Part shown: one piece after another, positions 44,795 to 54,590 of the stretch
How the letters are laid out: the number at the start of each line of letters is the position of its first letter
Position numbering within the stretch: the stretch's first letter is position 1
Source: an uncultured Balneola sp.
GTDB taxonomy: Bacteria > Bacteroidota > Rhodothermia > Balneolales > Balneolaceae
NCBI GenBank assembly: GCA_913058495.1
Contig: CAJXQC010000008.1
Coordinates: 62,001 to 126,000, forward strand
Direction: 5' to 3'
DNA: 64,000 bases
Translations under genes and position numbers: made by a program
Notes under the pieces: model-generated
Told to the model about the DNA's origin: nothing
What the model saw: only the letters and a program-made list of their open reading frames with translations
Database searches by the model: none

Positions 44795-45520
44795 TTATAT
44801 GATAAATAATACCATCAGGTCATAAAGAGCATGTGTCCATGCGGCAATCCCAAATCCCCGCCACACATAAATCCCGTTCAACATCAAACCAAAGAAAAAC
44901 CTGTATGTAAAAGAAGAGAGAGTAAACGGGTCTCCCATAGATCCTACATAATGAACCATGCTGAATAGAAAAGCAGATAAAATGACTGCAGCAGTAATCG
45001 CTGCCCAATTTTTATTATTAAATACTTTTTGAAATACCAGTATAAGTACAGAAACTAAGATCACTCTGAAGAAAAGCTCTTCATAAAGGCCCGCGCCAAG
45101 TGACAATGCGAATTTTTGTAAGCCTGTGAGAGAAGAAATTGGATCATTTGCTGAAAAAGCGAAAACCATGGATACAAAAAAAGTAGCAACCAGAGTAACC
45201 AAAATGGCATAAATAGTTGATTCTCCAATCATAATCGGGAAATACTTAAATCTTAGCTCACGAAGTTGCTCGCGTTCTTTGTAAAGGATAAACATCCCGA
45301 ATAAGGCTACAATTAAAAGAGTAATGGATACAGCATTAACTCCGAGTAAAGAAAAAACAGATTTAAACCATGAATCGACACTGATTCTTACAATCTGAGA
45401 AGCGTCCGGTTGCGAAATAAGTATCAGTAGTTCATAAGCCAGAAAAAGAGGAAGACTTATAAGAAAACTATAAAGTAGATTTTTTGTGTCTGAGAAATAT
45501 GTCTTTACAGCGTTTTCCAT
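44795..45520 (-). CDS. CPBP family intramembrane metalloprotease
   Basis: A 241-residue multi-helix protein of the CAAX/Rce1-like CPBP family. The catalytic EExxxR motif is visible as YEELFFRV and a second conserved histidine appears in FSMVHYVG, with a third region WTHALYDL. Bacterial members process or protect peptides at the membrane. It is the last gene of the overlapping six-gene run and overlaps the LysM gene by one base. Confidence 0.87.
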   Translation of the reverse strand: MENAVKTYFSDTKNLLYSFLISLPLFLAYELLILISQPDASQIVRISVDSWFKSVFSLLGVNAVSITLLIVALFGMFILYKEREQLRELRFKYFPIMIGESTIYAILVTLVATFFVSMVFAFSANDPISSLTGLQKFALSLGAGLYEELFFRVILVSVLILVFQKVFNNKNWAAITAAVILSAFLFSMVHYVGSMGDPFTLSSFTYRFFFGLMLNGIYVWRGFGIAAWTHALYDLMVLFII

Positions 45521-46506
45521 TAACTATCGGTATAAATAGAAACTGATTGAGGTTGATTTGGGATCAGGTCTAATATTCGGAAAGCGTCATGAGAAAGTTT
45601 CAATCCCGGATTAGTAATTCTATCATTAATGCGAACATAAATACCTTTACCATTGGAAGGGTTTTCAACAAAAATAACAGAGCCGATTGAAATATTTGAA
45701 TGTGCAGCTGTCAGGTTATCAGGGTTATATAGTTCACCATTAGTAGTTGTCTTTCCTTTGTAAGAGTCTGAGTAAATCATCACAGGAACCGATCCCAGAT
45801 CTTGCAAATCTGCTTTTTCCAGATAAGGATTCTCAAATGTTTTTGATGGAGGGAGAAGAACCGTGATATTTTTACTAAGCCGTAGATTATTAATATCAAT
45901 TTGAGGGTTTAAAGCCTGAAGCTCACTCTGAGACATTTCAAATTTATTCAAGATGGAATTAAGATTATCAGAACCGGAAAGTGTATAAAGAGCGAACTTT
46001 CCCTGCGGGGATGATTCATCTGAAAATTCAGAAACTACAGGAGCAACACTTACAGATTTAACTGCTAATCTCTGTCCTATTCTAAGGTCATTGCTGGTCA
46101 GGTTATTTAGGTCTTTCAATTCCTGAACACTCATATCATTTTCGCGGGCAATTTTATATAAACTATCGCCGCTTTTTACCAAGTAATAAGTATTAGGAGA
46201 AGTTGATGGAGAGGTAATTAATGAACTTGTGTCTTCCTGCTGAGATAAAGAATCAGGAATTTCGGGGAGTTCCGCTTGCACGAAATATACAAGCTCCTGA
46301 TCTATTTCCAGAGCATTGCTTGTAATGCTATTCCATTCTTTTAATTCTGCAACTGTAACATCCAATGCTTTTGATATACTATAAAATGTGTCGCCCTTTT
46401 TTACCTGATAGGTCCTCTTCTCCTGAGCACTGACTGCATTAGTAAAGCAAACTAAGAAGATGCCAAATACAATTCCTTTAATGATTTTATTTAAAATAGA
46501 TCTCAT
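45520..46506 (-). CDS. LysM-repeat protein with RlpA-like C-terminal domain
   Basis: A 328-residue exported protein (signal peptide to about 27). LysM domains lie at about 33-75 and 107-150 with a weaker third copy at 172-217, binding peptidoglycan. The C-terminus (about 240-325) is a double-psi beta barrel like RlpA: LTAAHSNISIGSVIFVEN and YVRINDR with the conserved D296. RlpA cleaves stem-peptide-free glycan at the septum. This protein may do so here. It overlaps both neighbours by 1 and 4 bases. Confidence 0.87.
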   Translation of the reverse strand: MRSILNKIIKGIVFGIFLVCFTNAVSAQEKRTYQVKKGDTFYSISKALDVTVAELKEWNSITSNALEIDQELVYFVQAELPEIPDSLSQQEDTSSLITSPSTSPNTYYLVKSGDSLYKIARENDMSVQELKDLNNLTSNDLRIGQRLAVKSVSVAPVVSEFSDESSPQGKFALYTLSGSDNLNSILNKFEMSQSELQALNPQIDINNLRLSKNITVLLPPSKTFENPYLEKADLQDLGSVPVMIYSDSYKGKTTTNGELYNPDNLTAAHSNISIGSVIFVENPSNGKGIYVRINDRITNPGLKLSHDAFRILDLIPNQPQSVSIYTDS

Positions 46507-46835
46507 AAACTTTCCTCAATTTCCATCTCTAAATTAATTAATGCTCCCTGCAATTCAGACTTTGAATGCTGGTCCTTTAGCCTAGTTGTAACGACGATAC
46601 CGTCTTTATAGCATTCCAAAGCCAAATTGTTCTCTCCTAGTTCTTCATACAATTTTCCCAGGTGATAATAAACTCCGCTGTAATCAGGGTCATTATTCCG
46701 GATATTTTTAAAAAGCGATAATGCTTTTTCTTGTTGATCAATTTTTAATAATTCCAAAGCCAATGCAAATTTTACAAAAGAATCTGTTGGGTTCTCTTTT
46801 AATCTGTTAGCAAGCTTAGAAATTTTTGATTCCAA
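46503..46835 (-). CDS. TPR-repeat protein
   Basis: A 110-residue helical protein with two to three TPR repeats (for example DYSGVYYHLGKLYEELGENN at about 50-69). It starts with TTG at 46835 and its stop overlaps the LysM gene start by 4 bases. No signal peptide is visible, so it is probably cytoplasmic. The partner is unknown, but the overlap implies fixed stoichiometry with the downstream gene. Confidence 0.8.
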   Translation of the reverse strand: MESKISKLANRLKENPTDSFVKFALALELLKIDQQEKALSLFKNIRNNDPDYSGVYYHLGKLYEELGENNLALECYKDGIVVTTRLKDQHSKSELQGALINLEMEIEESL

Positions 46836-46838
46836 AAT

Positions 46839-48017
46839 TTATACGGATTTAAATCTTTCTTCGATTTCAGCGATAGAATCACCACCAAACTTTTCAAGAA
46901 AAGCATTAGCAATAACCGGGGCAATAACACTTTCAGCTACTACTACTGCTCTTGGTAATGCACAAACATCAGATCGTTCATATCTGGTCTCAGTTTCCTC
47001 GAGCGTATGCATATCCACCGTTACCAAAGGATTTAACATGGTAGGGATAGGTTTCATTGCTCCGCGAATTATAATTGGCATACCATTGCTCATTCCTCCT
47101 TCAATTCCTCCGGAGTGATTGGTTTTGCGCTTAAAATTCGAACCATTATGAGTGATCTCATCATGAACATTTTGGCCATCTCTTTTAGCTGCTTCGAACC
47201 CAAGACCGATTTCAACACCTTTCATTGCTTGAGTGCCCATTATTGCCTGAGCAATTTTTCCATCCAGCTTTTGATCCCAATGTGTGAAGCTTCCCAGACC
47301 TACGGGCACTCCGGTAATTATGATCTCATAAATTCCACCAAGAGAGGAACCCGCTTTTCTCTGAATTTTGATTTCTTCCCGCATTTGTTCAGAAAGCTCT
47401 TTATCCAGGCAGCGGACATCTGATTCATCCGCAGTTTTATAAACGTTTTCGGCACCATTTTCATAGAGTGGGTCAACGGTTTTTCGGACAGAGTCCCAAT
47501 CTTTATAACCCACTTTTCCGATCTGTATAACATGTCCACCAATTTCAATTCCAAAGTGCTTCAAAAATTGTCTGGCAATTCCACAGCAGGCAACACGCAT
47601 TGCAGTTTCGCGAGCACTTGAACGCTCAATAACAGGGCGGATATCATCAAAACGGTATTTTTGAGCACCAACAAGATCAGCATGACCGGGACGAGGTAGT
47701 GTGATCTTTTCTATACCATCAGCTTCAGTTTCTTTATTCATAACTGTAGGCCAACCGGCTTTATCTTTTTGAAAAGCCCGATTTTCCATGATCATGGAAA
47801 CAGGACCACCCATTGTTCTTCCAAACCGAACACCGGAATTAAAAATAGCACGATCTTTCTCAAATGCCATTCTTCCTCCTCTTCCATAACCTTTTTGGCG
47901 ACGAGCTAAATGTTGTGCTAAATCGTCTTCTGTAAGAGGAAGACCGGCAGGAACTCCTTCAACAATTCCGGTTAGTGCCGGACCGTGAGATTCACCTGCT
48001 GTTAAATATCTGATCAT
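46839..48017 (-). CDS. aroC: Chorismate synthase
   Basis: A 392-residue FMN-dependent enzyme converting 5-enolpyruvylshikimate-3-phosphate to chorismate, the last step of the shikimate pathway. Signatures: GESHGPALTGIVEGVPAG, the KGYGRGGRM loop, ARETAMRVACCG, and GGIEGGMSNG near the C-terminus. It is placed among envelope genes rather than other aro genes, and overlaps the potassium channel gene by 4 bases. Confidence 0.95.
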   Translation of the reverse strand: MIRYLTAGESHGPALTGIVEGVPAGLPLTEDDLAQHLARRQKGYGRGGRMAFEKDRAIFNSGVRFGRTMGGPVSMIMENRAFQKDKAGWPTVMNKETEADGIEKITLPRPGHADLVGAQKYRFDDIRPVIERSSARETAMRVACCGIARQFLKHFGIEIGGHVIQIGKVGYKDWDSVRKTVDPLYENGAENVYKTADESDVRCLDKELSEQMREEIKIQRKAGSSLGGIYEIIITGVPVGLGSFTHWDQKLDGKIAQAIMGTQAMKGVEIGLGFEAAKRDGQNVHDEITHNGSNFKRKTNHSGGIEGGMSNGMPIIIRGAMKPIPTMLNPLVTVDMHTLEETETRYERSDVCALPRAVVVAESVIAPVIANAFLEKFGGDSIAEIEERFKSV

Positions 48018-49081
48018 AAAAGTAAAGTTTCGGAATTACGTGTTCGTTCAGCCAGAGGTCTGGAATCGTTACAAACTTCTCTTCTGAACTTGTCAATTTG
48101 TTCAAGGTCACCAATTAAAATTAAGGAATCTCCCTCATTAATTTCAGAGGAACTGTGAGGGTTGAACTGAATACTGCCACCTTTAGGAATGATGGCGATG
48201 ATGAGTACACCATACTGAGTTCTGAGATTTACCTCTGCCAATGATTTTCCGTCCAAAACAGAACCTTCTGCAATCAAAGCTTCATCAAAAGTATGATCTT
48301 GCATTGTGTACTTAGTAATTGAATCAACAAATTGATCCACATGTGGACGAAGAATTACATTTGCCATTCTGTCGGCGCCAATTTCATAGGGAGAAATTAC
48401 CTTATCTGCTCCGGCTCTTAACACTCTGTTTTTGTTTGTAGTTTCATTTGTTCGTACAAGTATAAACAATTTGGGATTCAGGTCTCTGGCAAGCAGCGTT
48501 GTAAATACATTATCCTGATCACTGGAAAGAGTACAGATCAGCGATTGAGCTTTATCAATTCCTGCTTCAAGTAAAGTATCCTCGTCTTCGGCATCACCTT
48601 CTACAAAAAGTATTTTGTCTTCCTTTAATTGTTCAATACCGGATTTTCTGTTTTCAACAACAACCAGAGGCAAGCCGGCATCTTTGAGAACAGCTGCAAT
48701 CCTGTGGCCAATTCTTCCATACCCGCAAATAATGTAATGGTTTTCCATTTTCTCAAGTCTTTTCTTCATAGCGCGTTTATAAAAAAGTTCACCCTCGAAC
48801 AGCAACTGTGTTGTCTGCGATGCGATATAGGATATAACACCAATACCTGTCACAAAGATCAACATCGTGAATATACGACCTTCGTTCGACAAGGTGTGAA
48901 GCTCAGTAAATCCGATAGTTGAAATAGTGATGAAGGTCATGTACAAACCTTCGAACCATGTCATGTTTTCAATAAGATGATACCCGGCAGATCCAATAGA
49001 AAAAATGATCACCATTATGAATGATGCAGTGATTATGTTTTTTAATCCGGGATTTTCAACAAGATTTCTATAAGCATTCAT
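48014..49081 (-). CDS. Potassium channel with RCK domain
   Basis: A 355-residue channel: two membrane helices with a pore loop between them, selectivity filter TIGFTE at 55-60 in place of the usual TVGYGD, then a long cytoplasmic RCK/TrkA-N domain beginning YIICGYGRIGHR (about 113-124) that binds a nucleotide, and a TrkA-C-like domain (about 260-345). It gates potassium flux. The filter variant is seen in related bacterial channels. It starts 3 bases after the porQ stop. Confidence 0.9.
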   Translation of the reverse strand: MNAYRNLVENPGLKNIITASFIMVIIFSIGSAGYHLIENMTWFEGLYMTFITISTIGFTELHTLSNEGRIFTMLIFVTGIGVISYIASQTTQLLFEGELFYKRAMKKRLEKMENHYIICGYGRIGHRIAAVLKDAGLPLVVVENRKSGIEQLKEDKILFVEGDAEDEDTLLEAGIDKAQSLICTLSSDQDNVFTTLLARDLNPKLFILVRTNETTNKNRVLRAGADKVISPYEIGADRMANVILRPHVDQFVDSITKYTMQDHTFDEALIAEGSVLDGKSLAEVNLRTQYGVLIIAIIPKGGSIQFNPHSSSEINEGDSLILIGDLEQIDKFRREVCNDSRPLAERTRNSETLLL

Positions 49082-49083
49082 TC

Positions 49084-50073
49084 CTATAATGTGGTTTTAA
49101 TACTTAATTGAACCACTCCTCCGGTTTCACTGTAAGAGTTTCTGCTTATATCAATGATCAGATCTTTGATATTAAAACCTACACCAAACCCGACACCTGC
49201 AAAATCAAAATTCTCTTTAGTTTTATTTAATTCATGTAAGTATCTGTTGTACCCCAGGCGAACATGAAAGTTTTCTCCGAAATTAAATTTCCCGCCAAAA
49301 ATCACATGTCTGAAAGCATTATCAAACAAGTCCGGTTTTTTGGTTTCACCAACAATTCGCATATCCCAGTCATTCAATCTTCGTAAAGTTAAGCTAAGTT
49401 CTGCAGGGAAATTTTCAGGCTTTTTGGATACACCTACAGAAAGATCCAAAGGTAAAGGCTCTCGAGAATTCACATATGTAGATAATTGTGTACCTAAGTT
49501 TCTTATTGCTGCGCCAAAACTAAAATGTTCTTCCTTATTTTTGTAATAAATACCCCCGGAAATGGCAATAGCACTTGATTTGTATTGTTCATAAGAAGAA
49601 TGAATCAGGTCAAGTGAAACTCCGCCGCTCCATTTTGGCGAAATCCTTGTAGCATAAGCTCCTGATACAGCCAGGTCAATGGCATTAAAGTCTCCAAGTT
49701 CGTTGCCGTCTTTATCAAGAGTTTTAAAGTCTCCGTACCCCAAAAACCGGATGCCTAATCCAATTTGATTATTTTCATTAACCTGAAAAGTGCCATTTGT
49801 AAAACCCATTTTGGAATCGGCAAGTAAATTTACAAATGTAGCAGAAACCTGTCCGTTTTCGGCGCCGAACAAGTAAGCAGGGTTTATATGAAAAGAAGAA
49901 TAATCTCCTTCGTACAAACCGGTATGGTTACCACCCAAAGCTGAAGCACTTGCATTCGGAGTAACATCTAAAAATCTGAATATGGAAGAGACGTCCGACT
50001 GAGCTGAAGCTGAGCTAGTCAAAAGACCAAACATGCTAATAAATAATAAAGATCTTAATTCTTTCAATTTCAA
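49084..50073 (-). CDS. porQ: Type IX secretion system outer-membrane protein PorQ
   Basis: A 329-residue beta-barrel protein with a signal peptide (about 1-25). The start of the mature part, IFRFLDVTPNASASALGGNH, is the PorQ/PorV family signature, and the remaining strands alternate hydrophobic residues ending in QLSIKTTL. PorQ belongs to the T9SS attachment machinery. The start is TTG at 50073. It opens the minus-strand run porQ, potassium channel, aroC, TPR, LysM/RlpA, CPBP. Confidence 0.87.
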   Translation of the reverse strand: MKLKELRSLLFISMFGLLTSSASAQSDVSSIFRFLDVTPNASASALGGNHTGLYEGDYSSFHINPAYLFGAENGQVSATFVNLLADSKMGFTNGTFQVNENNQIGLGIRFLGYGDFKTLDKDGNELGDFNAIDLAVSGAYATRISPKWSGGVSLDLIHSSYEQYKSSAIAISGGIYYKNKEEHFSFGAAIRNLGTQLSTYVNSREPLPLDLSVGVSKKPENFPAELSLTLRRLNDWDMRIVGETKKPDLFDNAFRHVIFGGKFNFGENFHVRLGYNRYLHELNKTKENFDFAGVGFGVGFNIKDLIIDISRNSYSETGGVVQLSIKTTL

Positions 50074-50166
50074 AATGACAATTAGGTAAAATGTTTTGTA
50101 ATATAATCAATTGAATAAGCAAAGCCCGAAAATGGTTATAACAAACATGAATTTTCTAGATATTGA

Positions 50167-50904
50167 ATGGAAGCATTAAGACAGCTGGGTCAATATACTT
50201 TACTACTTTATCAAGCTTTACGATCTGTAACGGAATTTAGTACATATAGAGAGAATCTATTCAATGAGTTTGTTAAAATCGGATATCAATCGATACCGAT
50301 AATAATGCTTGTTGGTGTTTTTACCGGAGCTGTATTAACCCTTCAAACTGCATATCAGTTAGATACGGATCTTTACCCTGCATATATAGTTGGTTCAATT
50401 GTGGCGCAATCCGTAATTATAGAACTTGCGGCAGTAATTAGTGGGTTGGTTTTAGCAGGAAAGGTAGGAGCCAGAATTTCTACAGAGTTGGGAACAATGC
50501 GTGTGAGTGAGCAAATTGATGCGTTGGAATCCATGGGGTTTAATTCAGTAGCATTTTTAGTGTTGCCGAGAATTTTTGCGGGGATATTGATGTTTCCTGT
50601 CTTGTATATAATCGCGTCAACTTTGGGAATTATCGGAGGAGTAATTGCGGGAGCAGTGGACGGTATTTTGCCGGCGGCGGAATTTATGAAAGGAGGCAGG
50701 TTATTCTTTTTCCCTGAAGATGTAGTATTTGGGATATTGAAATCATTCGTATTTGGTTTTGTGATAACCTCTATTTCCTGTTTTAAAGGATATTTTGCTT
50801 TTGGAGGAGCCGAAGGTGTTGGAAATGCAACTACCCAGGCAACAGTATTAAGTTGTATATATATACTTTTAGCTGACTTTGTTCTGGCGGCAATACTTTT
50901 ATAA
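50167..50904 (+). CDS. mlaE: MlaE-type permease of a lipid-transport ABC system
   Basis: A 245-residue permease with the MlaE signature: GVFTGAVLTLQ near 38-48, then GKVGARISTELGTMRVSEQIDALESMG (about 99-125) and the terminal helices. With the ATPase and MCE protein downstream it forms an importer moving phospholipids between outer and inner membrane. The gene starts with ATG after a short gap from the divergent porQ gene and is spaced 2 bases from the ATPase. Confidence 0.93.
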   Translation: MEALRQLGQYTLLLYQALRSVTEFSTYRENLFNEFVKIGYQSIPIIMLVGVFTGAVLTLQTAYQLDTDLYPAYIVGSIVAQSVIIELAAVISGLVLAGKVGARISTELGTMRVSEQIDALESMGFNSVAFLVLPRIFAGILMFPVLYIIASTLGIIGGVIAGAVDGILPAAEFMKGGRLFFFPEDVVFGILKSFVFGFVITSISCFKGYFAFGGAEGVGNATTQATVLSCIYILLADFVLAAILL

Positions 50905-50906
50905 TT

Positions 50907-51647
50907 ATGATAGAAATCAATAATCTTACTAAGAGTTTTGGTAAAAATCTGATCTGGAAAGACGTTTCTTTTCAAATTGAGGACGGGGAAACTCTAGCAG
51001 TGATCGGGAAGTCCGGTTGTGGGAAATCTGTACTTTTAAAACACCTGAATGCACTTTTGTATCCTGACTCAGGCGAAGTTGTGATTGACGGTCAGTGTGT
51101 TTTTGACTTGAATTATTCTGAATTACGCTTGATGAGACAGCGATTTGGAATTTTATTTCAGGGTGGAGCGTTATTCGATTCAATCAACACTTTTGAAAAC
51201 ATTGCTTTTCCGCTCAGATACTTTACCAATAAAACAGAAGGTGAGATCAAAAAGGATGTGGAAGAAGCCCTGGAAATGGTAAATCTGAAAGAAGCAGGAA
51301 AAAAAGCAACTTCAGAGTTATCAGGAGGAATGAGGAAAAGAGTAGGTTTAGCAAGAGCAATTATTCTGAAGCCGGATTATCTTTTATACGATGAACCAAC
51401 TTCAGGACTAGACCCTCAGACTTCCGAAGAAATTAATGAATTAATTGTAAATATGGCTGATAGCTTCGATCTTACGTCGATTGTGATTACGCATGACATG
51501 CATAGCGTGCTATCGATTGCTGAAAAAGTAGCTTTTTTGGACTCTCAAAAGTTAAGTTGGTTCGGTAGTATTGATGAAATGAAAAAGAGTGAACATCCAC
51601 CACTGGTAGAATTTACAACTGCCAGCGAATATAAAATTAAGGCTTGA
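50907..51647 (+). CDS. mlaF: MlaF-type ATPase of the lipid-transport system
   Basis: A 246-residue ABC ATPase. Walker A is GKSGCGKS (about 33-40), the signature LSGGMRKRV (about 139-147), and Walker B LLYDEPTSG. It energises the MlaE permease encoded upstream. The gene starts 2 bases after the permease stop, as expected of a tightly coupled operon. Confidence 0.93.
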   Translation: MIEINNLTKSFGKNLIWKDVSFQIEDGETLAVIGKSGCGKSVLLKHLNALLYPDSGEVVIDGQCVFDLNYSELRLMRQRFGILFQGGALFDSINTFENIAFPLRYFTNKTEGEIKKDVEEALEMVNLKEAGKKATSELSGGMRKRVGLARAIILKPDYLLYDEPTSGLDPQTSEEINELIVNMADSFDLTSIVITHDMHSVLSIAEKVAFLDSQKLSWFGSIDEMKKSEHPPLVEFTTASEYKIKA

Positions 51648-51650
51648 GCA

Positions 51651-52598
51651 TTGGAAACTTCAAAATTTAACCTAAGTAACGAGATGAAAATAGGTCTCGT
51701 GGTAATAGCAGCAATCATTGTTGCTTTTATCGGCTTCAGAATAATGAGAGATCAACCTTTGTTTCGGCAATCTAAATTTTTATACACTTCATTTGACCGT
51801 GTAGATGGTTTACTTCCGGGAAATACGGTTCAAATCAAGGGATATAAGATTGGGTCGGTTAAGGATATGAGTTTTTCACCAACGAATGATAGTACAAGAA
51901 TAACTCTGGGAATTACTGCTGATTTCATGATTCCGGAAGGTTCTAAGGCAGTATTGAAAAAGCCGGGACCGTTAGGGGCGGTGACGATCGAAATTGTAAA
52001 AACAAACAGTTCTGAAATGATACCATGGGGCTCTGACATTCATGGTGAAATTGATGGTGGAATTTTCGAAACCTTCTCAACGAAGGGGGAAGTGGTTGTG
52101 GATGAACTTACTGTTTCATTGACAAAGCTAAACGGATTGATGGGAAAGATAGACTCCTCATTATATTCTGATAACCGGGATCCGATCAAAAACACTCTCA
52201 GCAGTTTCGAAAAAACAGGAAAAGATGTTCAGGAATTAATATCAAAACGAAAAAGTGATATCGATTCTATGATCGTAAGTATGAGTAATGTAGCTCAAAA
52301 TTTCGATGAATTATCCGAAGGAAATAAAGCTGAAGTAGACTCTATGCTTACAAGTTTGAAGAATACCAGTTCAGAACTGGAAAAGCTGAGTAAGGGATTA
52401 AACAAAACAACTTTGTCTCTAAATGACATCCTCGAAAAGATAAATGGCGGGACAGGAACTTTTGGGAAGATGATTAACGATGAGTCTCTGTATACAAATC
52501 TGGACAGCCTTTCCTTCAATTTGAACGAATTAGTTAAGAATATTCAGAAGGATCCTAAGAAATATCTCAAACATATGCGATTAGTTGAAGTCTTTTAA
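51651..52598 (+). CDS. mlaD: MlaD/MCE-domain substrate-binding protein
   Basis: A 315-residue protein with one membrane anchor (about 13-32) and a single MCE domain (about 38-115: FDRVDGLLPGNTVQIKGYKIG). The C-terminal part is helical and coiled-coil-like. MCE proteins form hexameric rings that carry lipids across the periplasm. The start is TTG at 51651, three bases after the ATPase stop; no ATG lies nearby. Confidence 0.9.
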   Translation: METSKFNLSNEMKIGLVVIAAIIVAFIGFRIMRDQPLFRQSKFLYTSFDRVDGLLPGNTVQIKGYKIGSVKDMSFSPTNDSTRITLGITADFMIPEGSKAVLKKPGPLGAVTIEIVKTNSSEMIPWGSDIHGEIDGGIFETFSTKGEVVVDELTVSLTKLNGLMGKIDSSLYSDNRDPIKNTLSSFEKTGKDVQELISKRKSDIDSMIVSMSNVAQNFDELSEGNKAEVDSMLTSLKNTSSELEKLSKGLNKTTLSLNDILEKINGGTGTFGKMINDESLYTNLDSLSFNLNELVKNIQKDPKKYLKHMRLVEVF

Positions 52599-52619
52599 CG
52601 AACAAAGCTCTTCTTAGGC

Positions 52620-52650
52620 TTTCAATTTCCTGCTTATTCCGTTATATTTG
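52620..52650 (+). promoter_or_regulatory. Bacteroidota-type promoter of ppiD
   Basis: TTTC (52620-52623), 19 bases, then TATATTTG (52643-52650) differs at one position from the TTTG-N19-TAnnTTTG consensus. The ppiD start lies about 70 bases downstream, preceded by a GAGG ribosome site. Confidence 0.5.
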
Positions 52651-52720
52651 CAAGCTGTTTTTGATGTTTTACATCAAAAGAAATTCAAAATTTAAAGAAC
52701 TGTTTTAGAGGACACCTGCT

Positions 52721-54496
52721 ATGGGTTTAATGGAAACGTTGAGAAACGGTACCAAATACATTGTAATCATACTTATTATTTCATTTGGTTTGATTTGGGT
52801 ACTTGCTGATGTTGACTTTTTTGGAGCTATGCAAGCCGGACCAAACAACTTGGGTCAAGTAAACGGAGATGACATCTCTCTTCAGGAATACAATCAGAGA
52901 GTACAGTATTACAACAATTTATATGTACAACAAACCGGAAACAGTATGACTCCGGAAGTCACTGCTATTTATGAGCAACAAGTGTGGGATGAGTTGGTAA
53001 ATTCCAGATTGATCGAACAGAAAATGGACGAGTTGGGAATTACTGTAACTGACACAGAACTTTTAGATATGGTTTATGGAGATAATCCGGACCCTATCAT
53101 TGTTCAGAACTTTAGCCGTGAAGATGGCAGCATTGACAGAGCAACTATTGATCAGGTATTAACAAATCCTGATTTTTCTCAACAAGCAATTGCTCTGGAT
53201 CTTCAGTTACGTCAAAAAAGAAGACAGGAAAAGCTTACCAACTATATTGCTGCAGGTGTTCAGGTTACAAATGAGCAGGTTGAAGATGAGTTTATGAAGC
53301 AAAACTCTTTTGCAGATGTATCTTATGTCCGCTTTCCTTTTGCAGATATTACGGATGAAGAAATTTCAGTTACCGATTCTGATATCAGAGAATATTACAA
53401 TGCAAATAAAGAACAATATAAAAGAGAAGAAAGCTACAGAGCCAGTGTAGTTAAGTTCAGTTATTTGCCAACTGCAGATGACACAACAACAATTTTTCAG
53501 GAAGTGGAAGAGCTGAGAAGTGATTTTGCTAATGCTGAGAGTGATTCTCTGTTCTTGAACAGGCAGCAATCATCAACTCCGTATTCTGCTACTTTTATTG
53601 ATAAAGATGATGTGCGTGAAGAGTATCGTGCAGTGTTGGATATTGAGGAAGGCGAAGTTACAGAGCCGTTCTTAAATGCAGGACAGGTAAGCATCATTAA
53701 AAATGTTGAAGAAAATGGAAATGAGATCAAGTTTGTGGTTTTCTCGAGATTGATCGAAGCCCTTCAAGGAACAATAAGAGATGCTGATGAAGCAGCAAGA
53801 GATTTCCAGTTATTTGCTGATGAAGAAACAGATTTTGAGACGGAAGCAGAAAGAGCAGGCAAAGAGATCCAGTCTATTTTTGCAACCAAAGGAAGTTCGT
53901 TTATTTCAGGCCTAGGCAACAGCCAGCAGATTCTTACTTTTCTTGAAAGAGCCGATAAAGGAGAACTTTCAAGAGTAATTGAACTTGGAAGTGATTTTGT
54001 AGTTGTTCGGTTAGACGAGAAAACTGAAGAAGGATATCGACCACTTGAAGAAGTAAAAACTCAGGTTGAAACACTTGTAAAGTTGGAAAAGAAAAAAGCT
54101 CAGGCAGTTAGTAATGCTAAAGAAGCTTTGAGTTCAGCTCAGTCAGTTGAAGCTCTTGCCTCTGCAGCTGCTAAGGAAGTAAATACTGCTGAGGGTGTTT
54201 CAGCTAATTCGATGGTTCTTACAGGAGCTGGTCGTGAGCCTAAAGTAATTGGAGCTATTTTTGAATTGAACGAAGGACAAACTTCAGGAGTAATTGAAGG
54301 AAGCAGTGCTACTTATGTTGTTAATGTTACATCAAAGCAAGTTCCAAGTCTTGATAATTTGGATGAGGCAACAAGACAACAGATCAGAACCAGATTGGAA
54401 GGAGAAATTAACCAGAAATTTGGTGCTATTTGGCTGGAACAGCTTAAGCAGGAAGCAGAAATCGTTGATAACCGAAGCCGGTTGATCCAAAGTTAA
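52721..54496 (+). CDS. ppiD: Periplasmic folding chaperone PpiD
   Basis: A 591-residue membrane-anchored protein: one helix at about 14-32 and a long periplasmic part with SurA-N-like helices (about 45-165) and parvulin-like regions. PpiD assists proteins leaving the Sec channel. The central peptidyl-prolyl isomerase residues are poorly conserved, as in other PpiD proteins. The GAGG ribosome site 8 bases upstream supports the ATG at 52721. The next gene is separated by a perfect terminator. Confidence 0.88.
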   Translation: MGLMETLRNGTKYIVIILIISFGLIWVLADVDFFGAMQAGPNNLGQVNGDDISLQEYNQRVQYYNNLYVQQTGNSMTPEVTAIYEQQVWDELVNSRLIEQKMDELGITVTDTELLDMVYGDNPDPIIVQNFSREDGSIDRATIDQVLTNPDFSQQAIALDLQLRQKRRQEKLTNYIAAGVQVTNEQVEDEFMKQNSFADVSYVRFPFADITDEEISVTDSDIREYYNANKEQYKREESYRASVVKFSYLPTADDTTTIFQEVEELRSDFANAESDSLFLNRQQSSTPYSATFIDKDDVREEYRAVLDIEEGEVTEPFLNAGQVSIIKNVEENGNEIKFVVFSRLIEALQGTIRDADEAARDFQLFADEETDFETEAERAGKEIQSIFATKGSSFISGLGNSQQILTFLERADKGELSRVIELGSDFVVVRLDEKTEEGYRPLEEVKTQVETLVKLEKKKAQAVSNAKEALSSAQSVEALASAAAKEVNTAEGVSANSMVLTGAGREPKVIGAIFELNEGQTSGVIEGSSATYVVNVTSKQVPSLDNLDEATRQQIRTRLEGEINQKFGAIWLEQLKQEAEIVDNRSRLIQS

Positions 54497-54521
54497 AACA
54501 GTATTAGACTTAAGATTATTC

Positions 54522-54551
54522 AAAAGGCGGGAAGTTAACTTCCCGCCTTTT
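54522..54551. terminator. Perfect 30-bp palindromic terminator
   Basis: AAAAGGCGGGAAGTT followed by its exact complement, with TTAA at the centre and a T-run after it. It is an excellent intrinsic terminator for ppiD. Confidence 0.93.
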
Positions 54552-54590
54552 TTTGTTTTTGAAGCATTATTACACTCCGTACCTTTCAGC

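Noticed and set aside
50373-50975. 200-codon minus-strand frame opposite mlaE
   Set aside because: Antisense to a clear MlaE permease; no signature of its own.
54552-54590. Possible FMN riboswitch before ribD
   Set aside because: Only 39 bases separate the ppiD terminator from the ribD start, too few for the aptamer, and none of its conserved bases is present.
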